A stretch of 64,000 nucleotides of DNA from Bacillus nitratireducens (GCF_001884135.1 NZ_MAOC01000007.1:1-64000); one strand, 5' to 3'. Shown: positions 9,243-18,742, counted from the first letter of the stretch. A program made the numbers and translations. Notes: generated by a model from the sequence alone, not told the origin.

Positions 9243-9359
9243 TTAGTTTTTGTTGAAAAACGTATTGCTATATGCTTGAAAAATTTCAGACACTTGATAT
9301 CCCATTAAAGAAATTGCTGTTAATGAAAAGAAACCAATCATAAGAAATCGAAACCACAT
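9243..9359 (-). CDS. 38-residue single-span membrane peptide
   Basis: A short frame beginning MWFRFLMIGFFSLTAISLMG and ending FFNKN. AAGGAGGAG lies about 6 nt before the ATG and a strong terminator follows, which supports a real gene although it is tiny. One hydrophobic helix (about residues 4-22) followed by a short polar tail suggests an inner-membrane peptide. It lies 25 bp after the next gene upstream and may be co-transcribed with it. No family recognised. Confidence 0.65.
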   Translation of the reverse strand: MWFRFLMIGFFSLTAISLMGYQVSEIFQAYSNTFFNKN

Positions 9360-9383
9360 ATAAATCTCCTCCTTGTATTTAGC

Positions 9384-9701
9384 CTATAAAGCAGTTGCTA
9401 TATTACAAGTTGAGTGGCACTCTTCATCGTCACTTTCCTTTTTCTTTACAATTGCTGTTATAAATCGAATCATAAAGAAAATAACAAAAGGAAATTGTTC
9501 GTAATTTACCTTGGCATAGTTTAGCAACGGCTCGCGCTGCACATCGAACGGAGATGAGAAGGAATAGAACATACCTTGCTCTTCCATATATACAATTACA
9601 ATTTTCATACAAAATACTATTCCTAGAAACGAAACAATATCTTGCCATTCTGTCGTATATAACAAGTTATACAGCTCTAATACGTACTCTTCCATCATCA
9701 T
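9384..9701 (-). CDS. Small membrane protein of unknown function
   Basis: About 103-105 residues. Three consecutive ATGs (9701, 9698, 9695) follow a GGAAGGGGGG ribosome site, so the exact start is unclear. One clear hydrophobic span (DIVSFLGIVFCMKIVIVY) and a second (FPFVIFFMIRFITAIV) flank a polar region; the tail KKKESDDEECHSTC is charged and has two Cys. I do not recognise it. The 38-aa peptide gene lies 25 bp downstream. Confidence 0.6.
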   Translation of the reverse strand: MMMEEYVLELYNLLYTTEWQDIVSFLGIVFCMKIVIVYMEEQGMFYSFSSPFDVQREPLLNYAKVNYEQFPFVIFFMIRFITAIVKKKESDDEECHSTCNIATAL

Positions 9702-9855
9702 CCCCCCTTCCTTTTTTACCATTTTGCTCGCCTTCGTATAAAAAGTCAAGAAAAAAGTTTATATTCACTATGACAATAGTAATTACTCTTTTCTTTACTT
9801 ATATATGAATCTTTTCTAGCAATGATTGGATATACCTTTCTTCGAAAACAAAAAA

Positions 9856-11250
9856 TTAGAATTGAACGGGTTCTTTATCCTCACTTTTAGGATTCAAAAC
9901 CGAACTATTTTTATTTCTATTAAAAATAAAATAAGAAACTATAATAAGAACAGTAACAAGCATCGTTAAAAGTGCTTGTGAACGTAAAGATTCAATTGCA
10001 ACCATTGCAACTAAAACTGCTATAATAGCGGCAATTGTAACATACGTTACATACGGGAAAAGCCACATTTTCACTTTCAAATTTTGTTGTTCTACTTTCC
10101 CCATTTTTTTACGTATCTTTAAATGTGAAACTGCTATAACGAGATAAACTAGTAACGCAATCCCACCAGATGCATTCACTAAAAATAAAAAGACTTTATC
10201 TGGAGATATGTAACTAAAAACAACTCCAATATAAGCAAAGAACGTTCCAAATAAAACTGCCCGAACTGGAACACCACTACTGTTCAAATTTAAAAATGCC
10301 TTTGGAGCATCTCCTCTTTCTGCCATCGAAAAAAGCATTCTTGAGTTTGTATATAAACCTGAATTCAAGCAAGAAAGTACAGCTGTTAAAACGATAAAAT
10401 TCATAATTTGTGCTGCCGCTGGTATTCCTATATGTTCAAGGACCGCTACAAACGGACTTTTTAATATGTTTGCTGAATTCCATGGAAGAAGTGTAACAAC
10501 TACAGCGATAGATCCAATAAAAAATACGAGAATACGCCAAATTACACTATTTGTTGCTGTTTTTACTGCTTTTACAGGTTCGGCAGATTCACCAGCCGCT
10601 ACTGCAACAATCTCTGATCCCATAAATGAAAATATAACGACGGTGATTCCAAGCAGCACCGAACTTATACCATTTGGCATAAACCCTCCTTGCCCTACTA
10701 AGTTTGAAGTGCCAGGTGCTTCCGTTCCTGGTACAAACCCTAAAATCACAGCAAGACCAAGGCATAGGAACAAAACAATACTAATTACTTTAATAAATGA
10801 AAACCAATATTCAAACTCTCCAAATGATTTCACTGAAAAAACATTCGTCAACGTTAATAAAATTGTTAATAGTAAGCTTAATAACCATAGTGGGATTTGT
10901 GGAATCCAGTATTGAATGATACCAGCCCCTGCTGTAGCTTCTATTGCAATAACAATTACCCAGAAGAACCAATATAGCCACCCAATTGTATAACCCGCCC
11001 AGGGACCGATTGCTTCTCGTGCATATGTTGCAAACGAACCACTTGTCGGATTAATAGCTGCCATTTCCCCCAGCATTCTCATAACGAAAATAACTAGAAG
11101 TCCTGCTAATGCATATGAAACGATAGAACCTGGCCCTGCTGAATGCACAACCGCACCACTTCCGACAAACAAACCAGCTCCTATTACACCGCCAATTGAG
11201 ATCATTGTAATGTGGCGTATTTTGAGATCTTTCTTAAGATTTTTATCCAA
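9856..11250 (-). CDS. APC-family amino-acid permease (GABA/proline permease-like)
   Basis: A 12-span amino acid-proton symporter of about 464 residues. Family motifs are RHITMISIGGVIGAGLFVG in TM1, the NPTSGSFATYAREAIGPWAG segment and the LNSGLYTNSRMLFSMAERGDAP loop, which is typical of the GabP/RocE/YbxG branch. Substrate cannot be fixed from sequence. Start choice: there is no ATG; TTG at 11250 lies 11 nt after GGAAGGGG, and a TTG at 11271 overlaps that site. A CodY-like motif lies ~90 bp upstream. Confidence 0.9.
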   Translation of the reverse strand: MDKNLKKDLKIRHITMISIGGVIGAGLFVGSGAVVHSAGPGSIVSYALAGLLVIFVMRMLGEMAAINPTSGSFATYAREAIGPWAGYTIGWLYWFFWVIVIAIEATAGAGIIQYWIPQIPLWLLSLLLTILLTLTNVFSVKSFGEFEYWFSFIKVISIVLFLCLGLAVILGFVPGTEAPGTSNLVGQGGFMPNGISSVLLGITVVIFSFMGSEIVAVAAGESAEPVKAVKTATNSVIWRILVFFIGSIAVVVTLLPWNSANILKSPFVAVLEHIGIPAAAQIMNFIVLTAVLSCLNSGLYTNSRMLFSMAERGDAPKAFLNLNSSGVPVRAVLFGTFFAYIGVVFSYISPDKVFLFLVNASGGIALLVYLVIAVSHLKIRKKMGKVEQQNLKVKMWLFPYVTYVTIAAIIAVLVAMVAIESLRSQALLTMLVTVLIIVSYFIFNRNKNSSVLNPKSEDKEPVQF

Positions 11251-11339
11251 CTCTTGTACATCCCCTTCCAAACTTGATTTTGAAATTTATGTAAGAGTAT
11301 TATGCGAAAAATCTTGTCCTACACTTTAAAATATATCAA

Positions 11340-11354
11340 AATATTCTGAATTTA
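11340..11354 (-). promoter_or_regulatory. CodY-like motif upstream of the permease
   Basis: AATATTCTGAATTTA matches the CodY consensus AATTTTCWGAAAATT at 11 of 15 positions. The same core occurs upstream of the neighbouring amidohydrolase gene (12799-12813). Suggestive only. Confidence 0.35.
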
Positions 11355-11485
11355 ACAATTACAATGCAAGCTCCTACAGAAATTATTACATTAGGTTTAA
11401 TAATTTTCCATACAAAATTGTTGAGAAAATTATAGATCTAGATAACTTTTTGTATAGATTATATTTCGATACTATTTCCACTCAA

Positions 11486-11527
11486 AAAACAACAATAGAT
11501 CCCTTTACAACCTATTGTTGTTTTTAT
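11486..11527 (-). terminator. Terminator after amidohydrolase gene
   Basis: AACAACAATAG and CTATTGTTGTT arms around a 13-nt loop, with A and T runs, just downstream of the amidohydrolase stop. Confidence 0.85.
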
Positions 11528-11536
11528 TTATGCAAA

Positions 11537-12754
11537 TTAATTTATCGCATTCACATCTAAAGTCTCAAGAAATTCTTTTCCATCTCTTAAATAACTATTC
11601 ACAAGACTTAAAAGCAACTTCCCACCAACCAACATCGCACGTTCATCAAAATCGAATTGAGGATGATGATGTGGATATGTGGCTCCTATTTCTTCATTAC
11701 CCGAACCTGTGAAGAAAAATGCTCCTGGCACATGTTCTAAGTAGTATGCAAAATCCTCTCCCCCCATAATCGGTGGTACTTCAATGACCTTTTCTCTTCC
11801 AATATCTCGTTTCGCAATCTCCATAAAATGACTCGTTTCATCTAAATGATTTATTAATATCGGATAGCCGCGTTTATATTGAATATTAACTTCAGCATGA
11901 AGAGATTGACAAATCCCCTCAACAACTCTTTTAAATTCCTTCTCCATAAATTCTCTCACTTCAGGATCCATCGTCCGAATTGTCCCTGTAAATATAGCAG
12001 TATCCGCAATAATATTATCTGCTTGACCAGCATGGAATGTACCAACTGTTAAAACTGCTGATTGAAGTGGATCGACTTTTCTACTCACTAAAAGTTGCAA
12101 CTGATTAATAACTTGTGTTGCAACGATAATGGCATCTACAGTATGATGCGGCATACCTCCGTGACCGCCTCGCCCTTGAATCTTCACTTCAAAAGTATCA
12201 GCTGCCGCCATCATTGCTCCCACTTTCGCACCAACAATTCCTACAGGCATTTGAGAAGATAAATGTGTGCCAAAAACAACATCTACTCCTTCTAAACAAC
12301 CATCCTCAATCATAGCAATTGCTCCGCCAGGCTCTTTCTCTTCTGCATGTTGATGAATAAGGACTATTTTTCCTGAAAGTTGGTCTCTGTTATCACTTAA
12401 TATTTTTGCAACTCCTAAAAGTGTTGCTGTATGTCCATCATGGCCACAAGCGTGCATTACGCCAGGAACCTTTGATTTATATGAAACTTTCTTTTCATCT
12501 TGAATAGGTAGTGCATCAAAATCAGCACGTAGCGCTATCGTCTTCCCAGGTCTTCCGCCTTCAATTACGCCGATTACCCCTCTTCCCCCAACATCTGTTT
12601 TCACATCAATATGAAAACTTTTTAAGATTTCAGCTATTTTTTTCGGTGTTTCTATTTCTTGAAACGATAGCTCTGGGTATTGATGAAAATCTCTTCGCCA
12701 CGAAATCATTTGGTTATATATACTTTCCAATTCTTTATGCCATGTTTCTATCAT
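11537..12754 (-). CDS. M20 family N-acyl-amino-acid amidohydrolase
   Basis: A 405-residue dinuclear metallo-amidohydrolase (YhaA/YxeP/hippurate hydrolase group). Metal-binding motifs: HACGHDGHTATLLG and HQHAEEKEPGGA, with the late GGEDFAYY that supplies another ligand; the insertion that forms the lid domain has GRGGHGGMPH. It probably removes acyl groups from amino acids or small peptides. Start ATG at 12754 with GAAAGGGG upstream. It is convergent with nothing and lies downstream of the phosphoesterase in the same direction, separated by a terminator. Confidence 0.92.
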   Translation of the reverse strand: MIETWHKELESIYNQMISWRRDFHQYPELSFQEIETPKKIAEILKSFHIDVKTDVGGRGVIGVIEGGRPGKTIALRADFDALPIQDEKKVSYKSKVPGVMHACGHDGHTATLLGVAKILSDNRDQLSGKIVLIHQHAEEKEPGGAIAMIEDGCLEGVDVVFGTHLSSQMPVGIVGAKVGAMMAAADTFEVKIQGRGGHGGMPHHTVDAIIVATQVINQLQLLVSRKVDPLQSAVLTVGTFHAGQADNIIADTAIFTGTIRTMDPEVREFMEKEFKRVVEGICQSLHAEVNIQYKRGYPILINHLDETSHFMEIAKRDIGREKVIEVPPIMGGEDFAYYLEHVPGAFFFTGSGNEEIGATYPHHHPQFDFDERAMLVGGKLLLSLVNSYLRDGKEFLETLDVNAIN

Positions 12755-12798
12755 AGAAATTCCCCTTTCTTTTTTAACACTTTAAATAAAAGTTACAT

Positions 12799-12813
12799 AA
12801 TATTCTGTATTTA
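12799..12813 (-). promoter_or_regulatory. CodY-like motif upstream of the amidohydrolase
   Basis: AATATTCTGTATTTA, nearly identical to the motif upstream of the permease (one base differs), about 45 bp before the amidohydrolase start. Confidence 0.35.
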
Positions 12814-12819
12814 ATCAAT

Positions 12820-12848
12820 AAAAAAGAAAACTTTCTCTGAAAGTCCTC
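12820..12848 (-). terminator. Terminator after phosphoesterase gene
   Basis: On the minus strand ACTTTC, loop AGA, GAAAGT followed by TTTCTTTTTT. Confidence 0.8.
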
Positions 12849-12867
12849 TTACTATTCTAGTAATAGT

Positions 12868-13761
12868 CTAGTTACTATTTTGCTTCAACACAAATACTGA
12901 AAGCTCAGGTACACTCCAAAATCTAACTGGCATTCGGGTTGTCCCAATACCACGATTTACGTATAAATGTAACAGCTTACTCTGCCCTTCTAACTCATAC
13001 ATACCCTCAACATAGCTCTCAGCTAATTTTGTAGTAATTAATGGACCTATAAAAGGAATTTGAACTTGTCCTCCGTGACTATGGCCTGACATTTGAAAAT
13101 CAACTGGGTAACGAGCTACTTTATCTACAACATCTGGCTCATGTACTAATAGCATATTGAAATCTTGTTGCCTTACATGTTTTAAAGTCGAGTCTATTTG
13201 TGGCTTCCCTAATAAAAAATCATCCAAACCTGATATTGTAATATACTTACCATTTTCCGCTTTAATTTTCTGCACTTCATTTACTAACACAGAAAAACCA
13301 GCTTCCTCCATATACTTTTTGTAAAATAAACTACCGCCCCCACCTCTATCATGATTCCCAAACACAGCATATTTTCCTAGGGGAGCTTTAATTTTCTGCA
13401 AAATAACTTTTGCTTCTTCTCTTTCCGCCTTATAGGATCCAAACTTATCTATTAAATCTCCTGTAAAAACTACTATATCTGGATGTAATTCATTCATCTT
13501 CTCCACCAAATTTTCTAGTTGTTTCAATGTAAAATCTGGTCCTAAATGTACATCTGAGAACTGCAATATTTTTTTATTATTAAACTCTTTAGGAATTGTA
13601 GGAGCTTCTATTTCATTCCACGTAACTGTTACTAGTCTTCTTTCTATTTCTGTCGCATAGAAGTACAAACTTATTGGTATCATTACTATACTTATGAAAC
13701 TAATAATACATATCTTTACCATTGATTTTTTTCGTTCTTTTTTTACATGATGCGTATTCAT
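12868..13761 (-). CDS. Membrane-anchored metallophosphoesterase (YkuE-like)
   Basis: A 297-residue calcineurin-type phosphoesterase. An N-terminal membrane anchor (ICIISFISIVMIPISLYF, about 16-33) is followed by the metal-binding blocks FSDVHLGP, GDLID, FGNHDRGGG and SGHSHGGQ, in the right order. The YkuE/YaeI subgroup is thought to act on lipid or wall-linked phosphates at the outer face; the substrate is not known. Start ATG 13761 has GAGGTG 5-6 nt upstream. Confidence 0.9.
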   Translation of the reverse strand: MNTHHVKKERKKSMVKICIISFISIVMIPISLYFYATEIERRLVTVTWNEIEAPTIPKEFNNKKILQFSDVHLGPDFTLKQLENLVEKMNELHPDIVVFTGDLIDKFGSYKAEREEAKVILQKIKAPLGKYAVFGNHDRGGGGSLFYKKYMEEAGFSVLVNEVQKIKAENGKYITISGLDDFLLGKPQIDSTLKHVRQQDFNMLLVHEPDVVDKVARYPVDFQMSGHSHGGQVQIPFIGPLITTKLAESYVEGMYELEGQSKLLHLYVNRGIGTTRMPVRFWSVPELSVFVLKQNSN

Positions 13762-13793
13762 GTTTTCACCTCTAAAATCACTTTAAATCCTCA

Positions 13794-13813
13794 TTGTTAC
13801 ATTAATGTGACAA
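13794..13813. promoter_or_regulatory. Palindrome between divergent phosphoesterase and channel genes
   Basis: TTGTTACATTAATGTGACAA, a 20-bp near-perfect inverted repeat with two mismatched positions. It resembles redox-regulator sites (Fnr/Rex types) but matches neither consensus exactly. Its position fits control of the divergent genes, especially the formate/nitrite-type channel. Confidence 0.35.
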
Positions 13814-13957
13814 CATGAACAATGTTCGTTATATCCAATTTTACCTCTACTCACTTTGACAAATTTATACAGAAGTCATAACATATTTTTATAATACATA
13901 GATTCTTTAAAATGTTTCTTCTATTCATTCCATCATTTTATTAAGGAGAGGTTATTC

Positions 13958-14773
13958 ATGTCTGTATTTACACCAGAAGAAATTACGGAACTTGCTGCTA
14001 ATTCTGGAAGAAAAAAAGCTCATTTATCATTGCTCCCTATGCTAATTCTCGGTTTTTTTGGTGGTGCTTTCATAGCATTAGGATATTTACTTGATATCCA
14101 TGTTATTGGAACAATGCCAAAATCTTGGGGATCATTTACTAGTTTTCTAGGTGCTGCCGTATTCCCTATCGGTCTTATACTTGTTATCCTTGCAGGCGGT
14201 GAATTAGTAACTGGCAATATGATGACCGTTTCAATGGCGTGGCTTCACAAAAAAATCGACTTATTTCACTTCATACGAAATTTAGTTATTGTTACGTTTA
14301 GCAACTTCATAGGTGCTGTATTCGTCGCTTATTTTTTCGGTCACATCGTCGGCTTAACGGAGGGAGCTTTTTTAGCAAAAACAGTTTCTATTGCACAAGC
14401 TAAACTACAAGATACACCACTGCAAGCCTTCATTTCTGCAATCGGGTGCAATTGGCTCGTTTGTTTAGCTGTTTGGCTCAGTATGGGAAGTAAAGAATTT
14501 ATCGGAAAGATTGTCGGTATTTGGTTCCCTGTTATGACTTTTGTTGCGATTGGATTTCAACACGTTGTAGCCAATATGTTTGTCATCCCAGCTGCAATTT
14601 TTTCTGGTCATTTAACTTGGGTTGAATATTTTCCAAACTTCATTTTTGTTTTCTTCGGAAACTTAGTAGGGGGCATGTTATTTGTAGCATTACCTTATTT
14701 CCTATCTTATAATAAGAAACTACCTTCCAATAAAGAGCAAACTGCATTAAAGAAAAAGTCTGTATCCGCTTAA
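13958..14773 (+). CDS. Formate/nitrite transporter family protein
   Basis: A 271-residue six-span channel of the FNT family (FocA/NirC). Family features are GGAFIALGYLL, the LAGGELVTGNMM segment with its TG-N motif, the conserved region AIGCNWLVCLAVWL and the FQHVVANMFVIP segment that carries the pore-lining His. It moves formate, nitrite or related monovalent anions. The start has AAGGAGAGG upstream. A possible -35 TTGACA lies at 13856-13861. Confidence 0.93.
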   Translation: MSVFTPEEITELAANSGRKKAHLSLLPMLILGFFGGAFIALGYLLDIHVIGTMPKSWGSFTSFLGAAVFPIGLILVILAGGELVTGNMMTVSMAWLHKKIDLFHFIRNLVIVTFSNFIGAVFVAYFFGHIVGLTEGAFLAKTVSIAQAKLQDTPLQAFISAIGCNWLVCLAVWLSMGSKEFIGKIVGIWFPVMTFVAIGFQHVVANMFVIPAAIFSGHLTWVEYFPNFIFVFFGNLVGGMLFVALPYFLSYNKKLPSNKEQTALKKKSVSA

Positions 14774-14845
14774 ATTGAATGTCTATAAAGTGGTTCTAAA
14801 AAATATTACAAATTTCATTTTTTTTGCGAATATATGTACGTACAC

Positions 14846-14874
14846 TTGTTCTCGAATGTTTTATACGTTATAAT
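14846..14874 (+). promoter_or_regulatory. Promoter of the HU gene
   Basis: -35 TTGTTC (14846-14851), 17-bp spacer, consensus -10 TATAAT (14869-14874), about 40 bp before the HU start. Confidence 0.75.
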
Positions 14875-14914
14875 AACAACTTAAATAGCATTATTTACAT
14901 ATGAGGTGAAAAAC

Positions 14915-15187
14915 ATGAATAAAACAGAATTAATTAAAAACGTAGCACAAAATGCTGAGATTTCTCAAAAAGAAGCTACTGTAGTTGTACAAACTGTAGT
15001 AGAATCAATCACTAACGCTTTAGCTGCTGGTGAAAAAGTACAACTTATCGGATTCGGTACATTCGAAGTTCGTGAAAGAGCTGCTCGTACAGGCCGTAAC
15101 CCACAAACTGGTGAAGAAATGCAAATCGCAGCTTCTAAAGTACCTGCTTTCAAAGCTGGTAAAGAACTAAAAGAAGCTGTAAAATAA
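14915..15187 (+). CDS. DNA-binding protein HU
   Basis: Histone-like dimeric protein that bends DNA. It has 90 residues, exactly the usual length: [12 protein letters not shown] at the start, the dimer-forming [21 protein letters not shown] arm region and [11 protein letters not shown] at the C terminus. Start ATG at 14915 follows GAGGTG at 6 nt; a GTG within that ribosome site (14906) is not credible. B. cereus-group genomes carry several HU paralogues. A bidirectional terminator follows. Confidence 0.95.
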   Translation: MNKTELIKNVAQNAEISQKEATVVVQTVVESITNALAAGEKVQLIGFGTFEVRERAARTGRNPQTGEEMQIAASKVPAFKAGKELKEAVK

Positions 15188-15188
15188 T

Positions 15189-15230
15189 GAAAAAATAGCC
15201 TTCTCGTTTACGAGAGGGCTATTTTTTTCA
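15189..15230. terminator. Bidirectional terminator, HU and acetyltransferase
   Basis: AAAAATAGCCTTCTCG and CGAGAGGGCTATTTTTTT arms around a short loop. The acetyltransferase stop lies within it. Confidence 0.9.
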
Positions 15231-15687
15231 TTATATAATTAATAAAAATCTGACCATTATGCTGTTTCTTTTGTTCCTTTATGCAAATAAAACCTTTACT
15301 TTCAAAGAAAGGTTTTGCTGTAATACTCGCCTCTGTATATATCTCCCTATGCCCCAAGTTTACTGCTTCTTTTTCTAACTTCTGTAGTATGTAGGAAGCT
15401 ATCCTTTTCCCTTGATAATCTTTATGTGTAAATAAACGATCTACGTAATGCTCATCATTATAATCCCCAAATCCCACTATCACACCGTTATAATCCGCTA
15501 CATAACTAATATTCTTCTCTAAAGACTTTAACCAGCTTTCTCTCTCTAGTTGATTTGGTGCCCATGCCTGTAGCTGTAACACGTTATAATCTTTTGCATT
15601 AATTGTATGAACTGTTTCATAGAATAACTGTAATACTTGTTCTAAATCCTCTTTATGGAATGTTCTAATGATCATATCTTTTAACAT
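15208..15687 (-). CDS. GNAT family N-acetyltransferase
   Basis: A 159-residue acetyl-CoA-dependent acetyltransferase. The GNAT core is visible: N-terminal MIIRTFHKEDLEQVLQLF, acetyl-CoA motif A as RLFTHKDYQGKRIASYIL (Q-x-x-G-x-x/A) and the late YTEASITAKPFFESKGF. Similar to the YafP/ElaA-like group; the acceptor is unknown. AGGAGG lies 7 nt upstream of ATG 15687, so I keep that start rather than the internal Met-5. Confidence 0.88.
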   Translation of the reverse strand: MLKDMIIRTFHKEDLEQVLQLFYETVHTINAKDYNVLQLQAWAPNQLERESWLKSLEKNISYVADYNGVIVGFGDYNDEHYVDRLFTHKDYQGKRIASYILQKLEKEAVNLGHREIYTEASITAKPFFESKGFICIKEQKKQHNGQIFINYIMKKIALS

Positions 15688-15782
15688 ATATGAACCTCCT
15701 TACTAAACTATCATTTAACTTTTCTACCATCTAGTATTCAATATTTCTGCTTTATTATATCTTTTTTCTTTCTATATAAACA

Positions 15783-15820
15783 AAAAACAATACTTATTTC
15801 AAAGTATTGTTTTTTTGTTT
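15783..15820 (-). terminator. Terminator after copA
   Basis: AACAATACTT, loop of 6, AAGTATTGTT with long A and T runs, 30 bp after the copA stop. Confidence 0.85.
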
Positions 15821-15849
15821 AAAAGCATATGCAATTACTCTATAGATTT

Positions 15850-18270
15850 TTATTTTTTTAATTTCACTCTTTGCAGTCGTAATGCATTTAATACAACGGA
15901 TACAGAACTAAATGCCATCGCCGCTCCTGCAACCCAAGGTGCTAAGAAACCTAATGCTGCAATTGGGATCCCTAAGCCGTTATAAGCTAACGCCCAGAAT
16001 AGGTTTTGCTTAATATTTCTAATCGTCATTTTACTCATAAAAATTGCATCAGCAATGCTATTTAAATCACCACGGATTAACGTAATATCTGCCGCTTCCA
16101 TCGCTACATCCGTTCCTGTTCCAATTGCCATACCAATGTCTGCTGTAGCAAGAGCAGGAGCATCATTTATTCCATCCCCAACCATCGCTACTTTCTTACC
16201 TTGCGCTTGGAGTTTTTTCACTTCTTCTGCTTTTCCTTCTGGTAATACTTCTGCAATTACGTGATCAATACCAACTTGCTTAGCGATTGCCTGAGCAGTT
16301 TGTGTATTATCTCCTGTAATCATAACAACGTCTAGACCCATTTTCTTAAGTCTTGCGATAGCTGCTTTTGAAGTATCTTTTACAGTATCTGCAACGGCCA
16401 CTATACCAGCATATTCTTTATCTATCGCAATAAGCATTGCTGTTTTTCCTTCTCGTTCTAGCTCTTCCATCGATTTAGAAATTTCTTCAATATCAATATC
16501 GAATTTCTTCATTAATCGACGTGTACCAATTAATAATTGTTTCCCTTCTACAACTGATTCGATACCGAATCCTGGAATCGCTTCAAACGTTTCTGAACTT
16601 GGGATATCAATTTTCTTTTCTTTAATTCCTTCTACAATCGCTTCTGCAAGTGGATGTTCAGAATTTTTTTCTGCCGCACCTACTAAACGTAGTATTTCTT
16701 CTTCATGGAATCCATCTGCTACAATTACATCTGTTAAAACAGGCTTCCCGTTTGTCACAGTACCTGTTTTATCTAGAATAACTGTATCTAATCGGTGCGT
16801 TGCTTCTAAATGCTCTCCACCTTTAAATAAAATACCATACTCAGCTGATCTTCCTGATCCAGCCATAATAGATGTAGGTGTCGCAAGACCTAATGCACAT
16901 GGACAAGCGATAACAAGTACGGCTATCATTTTCTCAAGTGCTCCGCCAAAATCACCAGGTGTAACAAATAGCATCCACACTGCAAATGTGATAATAGCAA
17001 TCACAACTACAACCGGTACGAAAACACCTGAAATTTGATCTGCTACCCTTTGAATAGGAGCTTTTGAACCTTGCGCCTCTTCTACTACTTTAATAATTTG
17101 AGCTAATGCCGTATCTCTTCCTACCTTAGTTGCTTTCACTTTTAAAAAGCCATTTTTATTTATTGTAGAACCGATTACTACATCCCCAATTGTTTTATCA
17201 ACCGGAATACTCTCGCCTGTTAACATCGATTCATCTATTGCTGACTTTCCTTCTACAATTTCCCCATCTACCGGGATTTTTTCCCCTGGTTTCACATAAA
17301 CGATATCACCAGCTACCACTTCTTCGATTAAAATCTTTATTTCTGTTCCATCTCGTACAACAGTAGCGGTTTTCGCCTGTAATCCCATTAATTTTTTAAT
17401 CGCTTCTGACGAGCGTCCTTTTGCTTTCGCCTCAAATAATTTACCTAAAATAATTAACGTAATAAGTACTGCGCTCGTTTCAAAATACAAGTCTGTCATA
17501 TGTTCCGAAGAACCAATGGATTGAATGCTTAAATACACACTGTAGAAATATGCCGCAGACGTTCCAAGTGCCACGAGAACATCCATATTGGCGCTTTTAT
17601 TACGTAATGCTTTATAAGCCCCAACATAAAACTGCCCACCAATGATAAACTGAACTGGAGTTGCAAGAGCTAGCTGCACCCAAGGATTCATAAGCATATC
17701 AGGTAAATAAATAAACGATGTAAATGAGAAGTGACTTACCATTGCCCACAATAACGGGAATGATAAAATAAACGAAATGATAAACTTCTTCTTTTGTCGC
17801 TCAATTTCTTGTAAGCGATGATCAGTTGATCCATCTTTCTCATCTGATTTCACTTCCAATTTATATCCTAATTTCGTAATTGCACTCTTCATTTCATTTA
17901 CATTAATTTCATCAGGATTAAAATCTACTGTAGCCGATTCCAAAGCGAAATTTACTGTCGCTCCGTTCACACCTTCTAACTTATTTAAACGCTTTTCTAC
18001 TCTATTCGCACATGCTGCGCATGTCATCCCTGAAACAGTAAATTCAGCTTTATCACTTACAATTCCATATCCTAACGATTCAACTTTTTCCTTAAATTGT
18101 TGTGGATTTGTTTTTTGGGGATCATACATTATTTTTGTTTTTTCAAGTGCAAAATTTACATTTGCATCATGAACACCTTCTACTTTTTTCAGGCCTTTTT
18201 CAATTCTATTCGCACATGCCGCACATGTCATTCCTGATATTTGAAGATTGGCCTCTTTTTGCTCATTCAT
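15850..18270 (-). CDS. copA: Copper-exporting P1B-type ATPase
   Basis: An 806-residue Cu(I) exporter. Two N-terminal heavy-metal domains each carry GMTCAACAN; then eight membrane spans with the CPC translocation motif (VIACPCALG, around residue 456), the phosphorylation site [10 protein letters not shown] (Asp near 499), the SEHPLAEAI His-Pro motif and the hinge [12 protein letters not shown]. Start ATG at 18270 follows GAGGTG by 6 nt; a GTG at 18279 lies within that ribosome site. A terminator separates it from copZ, and it has its own CsoR-like box. Confidence 0.96.
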   Translation of the reverse strand: MNEQKEANLQISGMTCAACANRIEKGLKKVEGVHDANVNFALEKTKIMYDPQKTNPQQFKEKVESLGYGIVSDKAEFTVSGMTCAACANRVEKRLNKLEGVNGATVNFALESATVDFNPDEINVNEMKSAITKLGYKLEVKSDEKDGSTDHRLQEIERQKKKFIISFILSFPLLWAMVSHFSFTSFIYLPDMLMNPWVQLALATPVQFIIGGQFYVGAYKALRNKSANMDVLVALGTSAAYFYSVYLSIQSIGSSEHMTDLYFETSAVLITLIILGKLFEAKAKGRSSEAIKKLMGLQAKTATVVRDGTEIKILIEEVVAGDIVYVKPGEKIPVDGEIVEGKSAIDESMLTGESIPVDKTIGDVVIGSTINKNGFLKVKATKVGRDTALAQIIKVVEEAQGSKAPIQRVADQISGVFVPVVVVIAIITFAVWMLFVTPGDFGGALEKMIAVLVIACPCALGLATPTSIMAGSGRSAEYGILFKGGEHLEATHRLDTVILDKTGTVTNGKPVLTDVIVADGFHEEEILRLVGAAEKNSEHPLAEAIVEGIKEKKIDIPSSETFEAIPGFGIESVVEGKQLLIGTRRLMKKFDIDIEEISKSMEELEREGKTAMLIAIDKEYAGIVAVADTVKDTSKAAIARLKKMGLDVVMITGDNTQTAQAIAKQVGIDHVIAEVLPEGKAEEVKKLQAQGKKVAMVGDGINDAPALATADIGMAIGTGTDVAMEAADITLIRGDLNSIADAIFMSKMTIRNIKQNLFWALAYNGLGIPIAALGFLAPWVAGAAMAFSSVSVVLNALRLQRVKLKK

Positions 18271-18284
18271 GTCTCTCACCTCTA

Positions 18285-18303
18285 TATACCCTTATGAGGT
18301 ATA
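18285..18303 (-). promoter_or_regulatory. CsoR-like operator upstream of copA
   Basis: TATACCCTTATGAGGTATA, an inverted repeat just upstream of the copA ribosome site. The T-A-T-A-C-C half sites with a G/C core resemble CsoR operators. Confidence 0.55.
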
Positions 18304-18313
18304 ATTATTAGCA

Positions 18314-18350
18314 AAATAAATCGTACTTCCTATAAAGTACGATTTATTTC
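18314..18350. terminator. Terminator between copZ and copA
   Basis: AAATAAATCGTACTT and AGTACGATTTATTT arms with a 7-nt loop. It may trim transcription so the chaperone is made in excess over the ATPase. Confidence 0.8.
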
Positions 18351-18365
18351 CATATCTAAAAATAA

Positions 18366-18572
18366 TTATTGAACATCGTATCCTTGATCTTCAATTACAG
18401 CAACGATATCTTTTAACGTTACAACTGATGAGTCGATCGTAACTTCAACAGTTCCTTCTGCTAATTGAACTTTCACTTGTTCAACACCGTTGAGCTCTTT
18501 TACACTGCTTTCAATAGAATTTACACAATGTCCACAAGACATACCTTCAACTTGTAATGTTAACTGTTCCAT
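18366..18572 (-). CDS. copZ: Copper chaperone CopZ
   Basis: A 68-residue single heavy-metal-associated domain, the size of B. subtilis CopZ. The Cu(I) site is GMSCGHCVNSIE; the ferredoxin-like fold ends with VAVIEDQGYDV. It carries Cu(I) to the N-terminal domains of CopA. Strong AGGAGG precedes the ATG. A CsoR-like box lies about 50-70 bp upstream. Confidence 0.96.
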   Translation of the reverse strand: MEQLTLQVEGMSCGHCVNSIESSVKELNGVEQVKVQLAEGTVEVTIDSSVVTLKDIVAVIEDQGYDVQ

Positions 18573-18621
18573 TTAAAATCCTCCTCTTGTTTCTTCAATG
18601 TTTGTTAATCACAATTACATC

Positions 18622-18643
18622 TTACCATACCCCCCTAAGGTAA
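18622..18643 (-). promoter_or_regulatory. CsoR-like operator upstream of copZ
   Basis: TTACC and GGTAA half sites flank a C-rich core (plus-strand ATACCCCCCTAAGG). The G-rich core on the minus strand followed by TATGGTAA strongly resembles the B. subtilis copZ operator as I remember it (ATACCCTACGGGGGTATGG). Confidence 0.65.
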
Positions 18644-18742
18644 TCAATGGTTTTGTATCACGATTTTTCAATTATTTTCTAAAAGTTTATTTTACACACA
18701 CTTTTTCACACCAATTCCCCGAAAGCCTATATAAAGGTAAAC

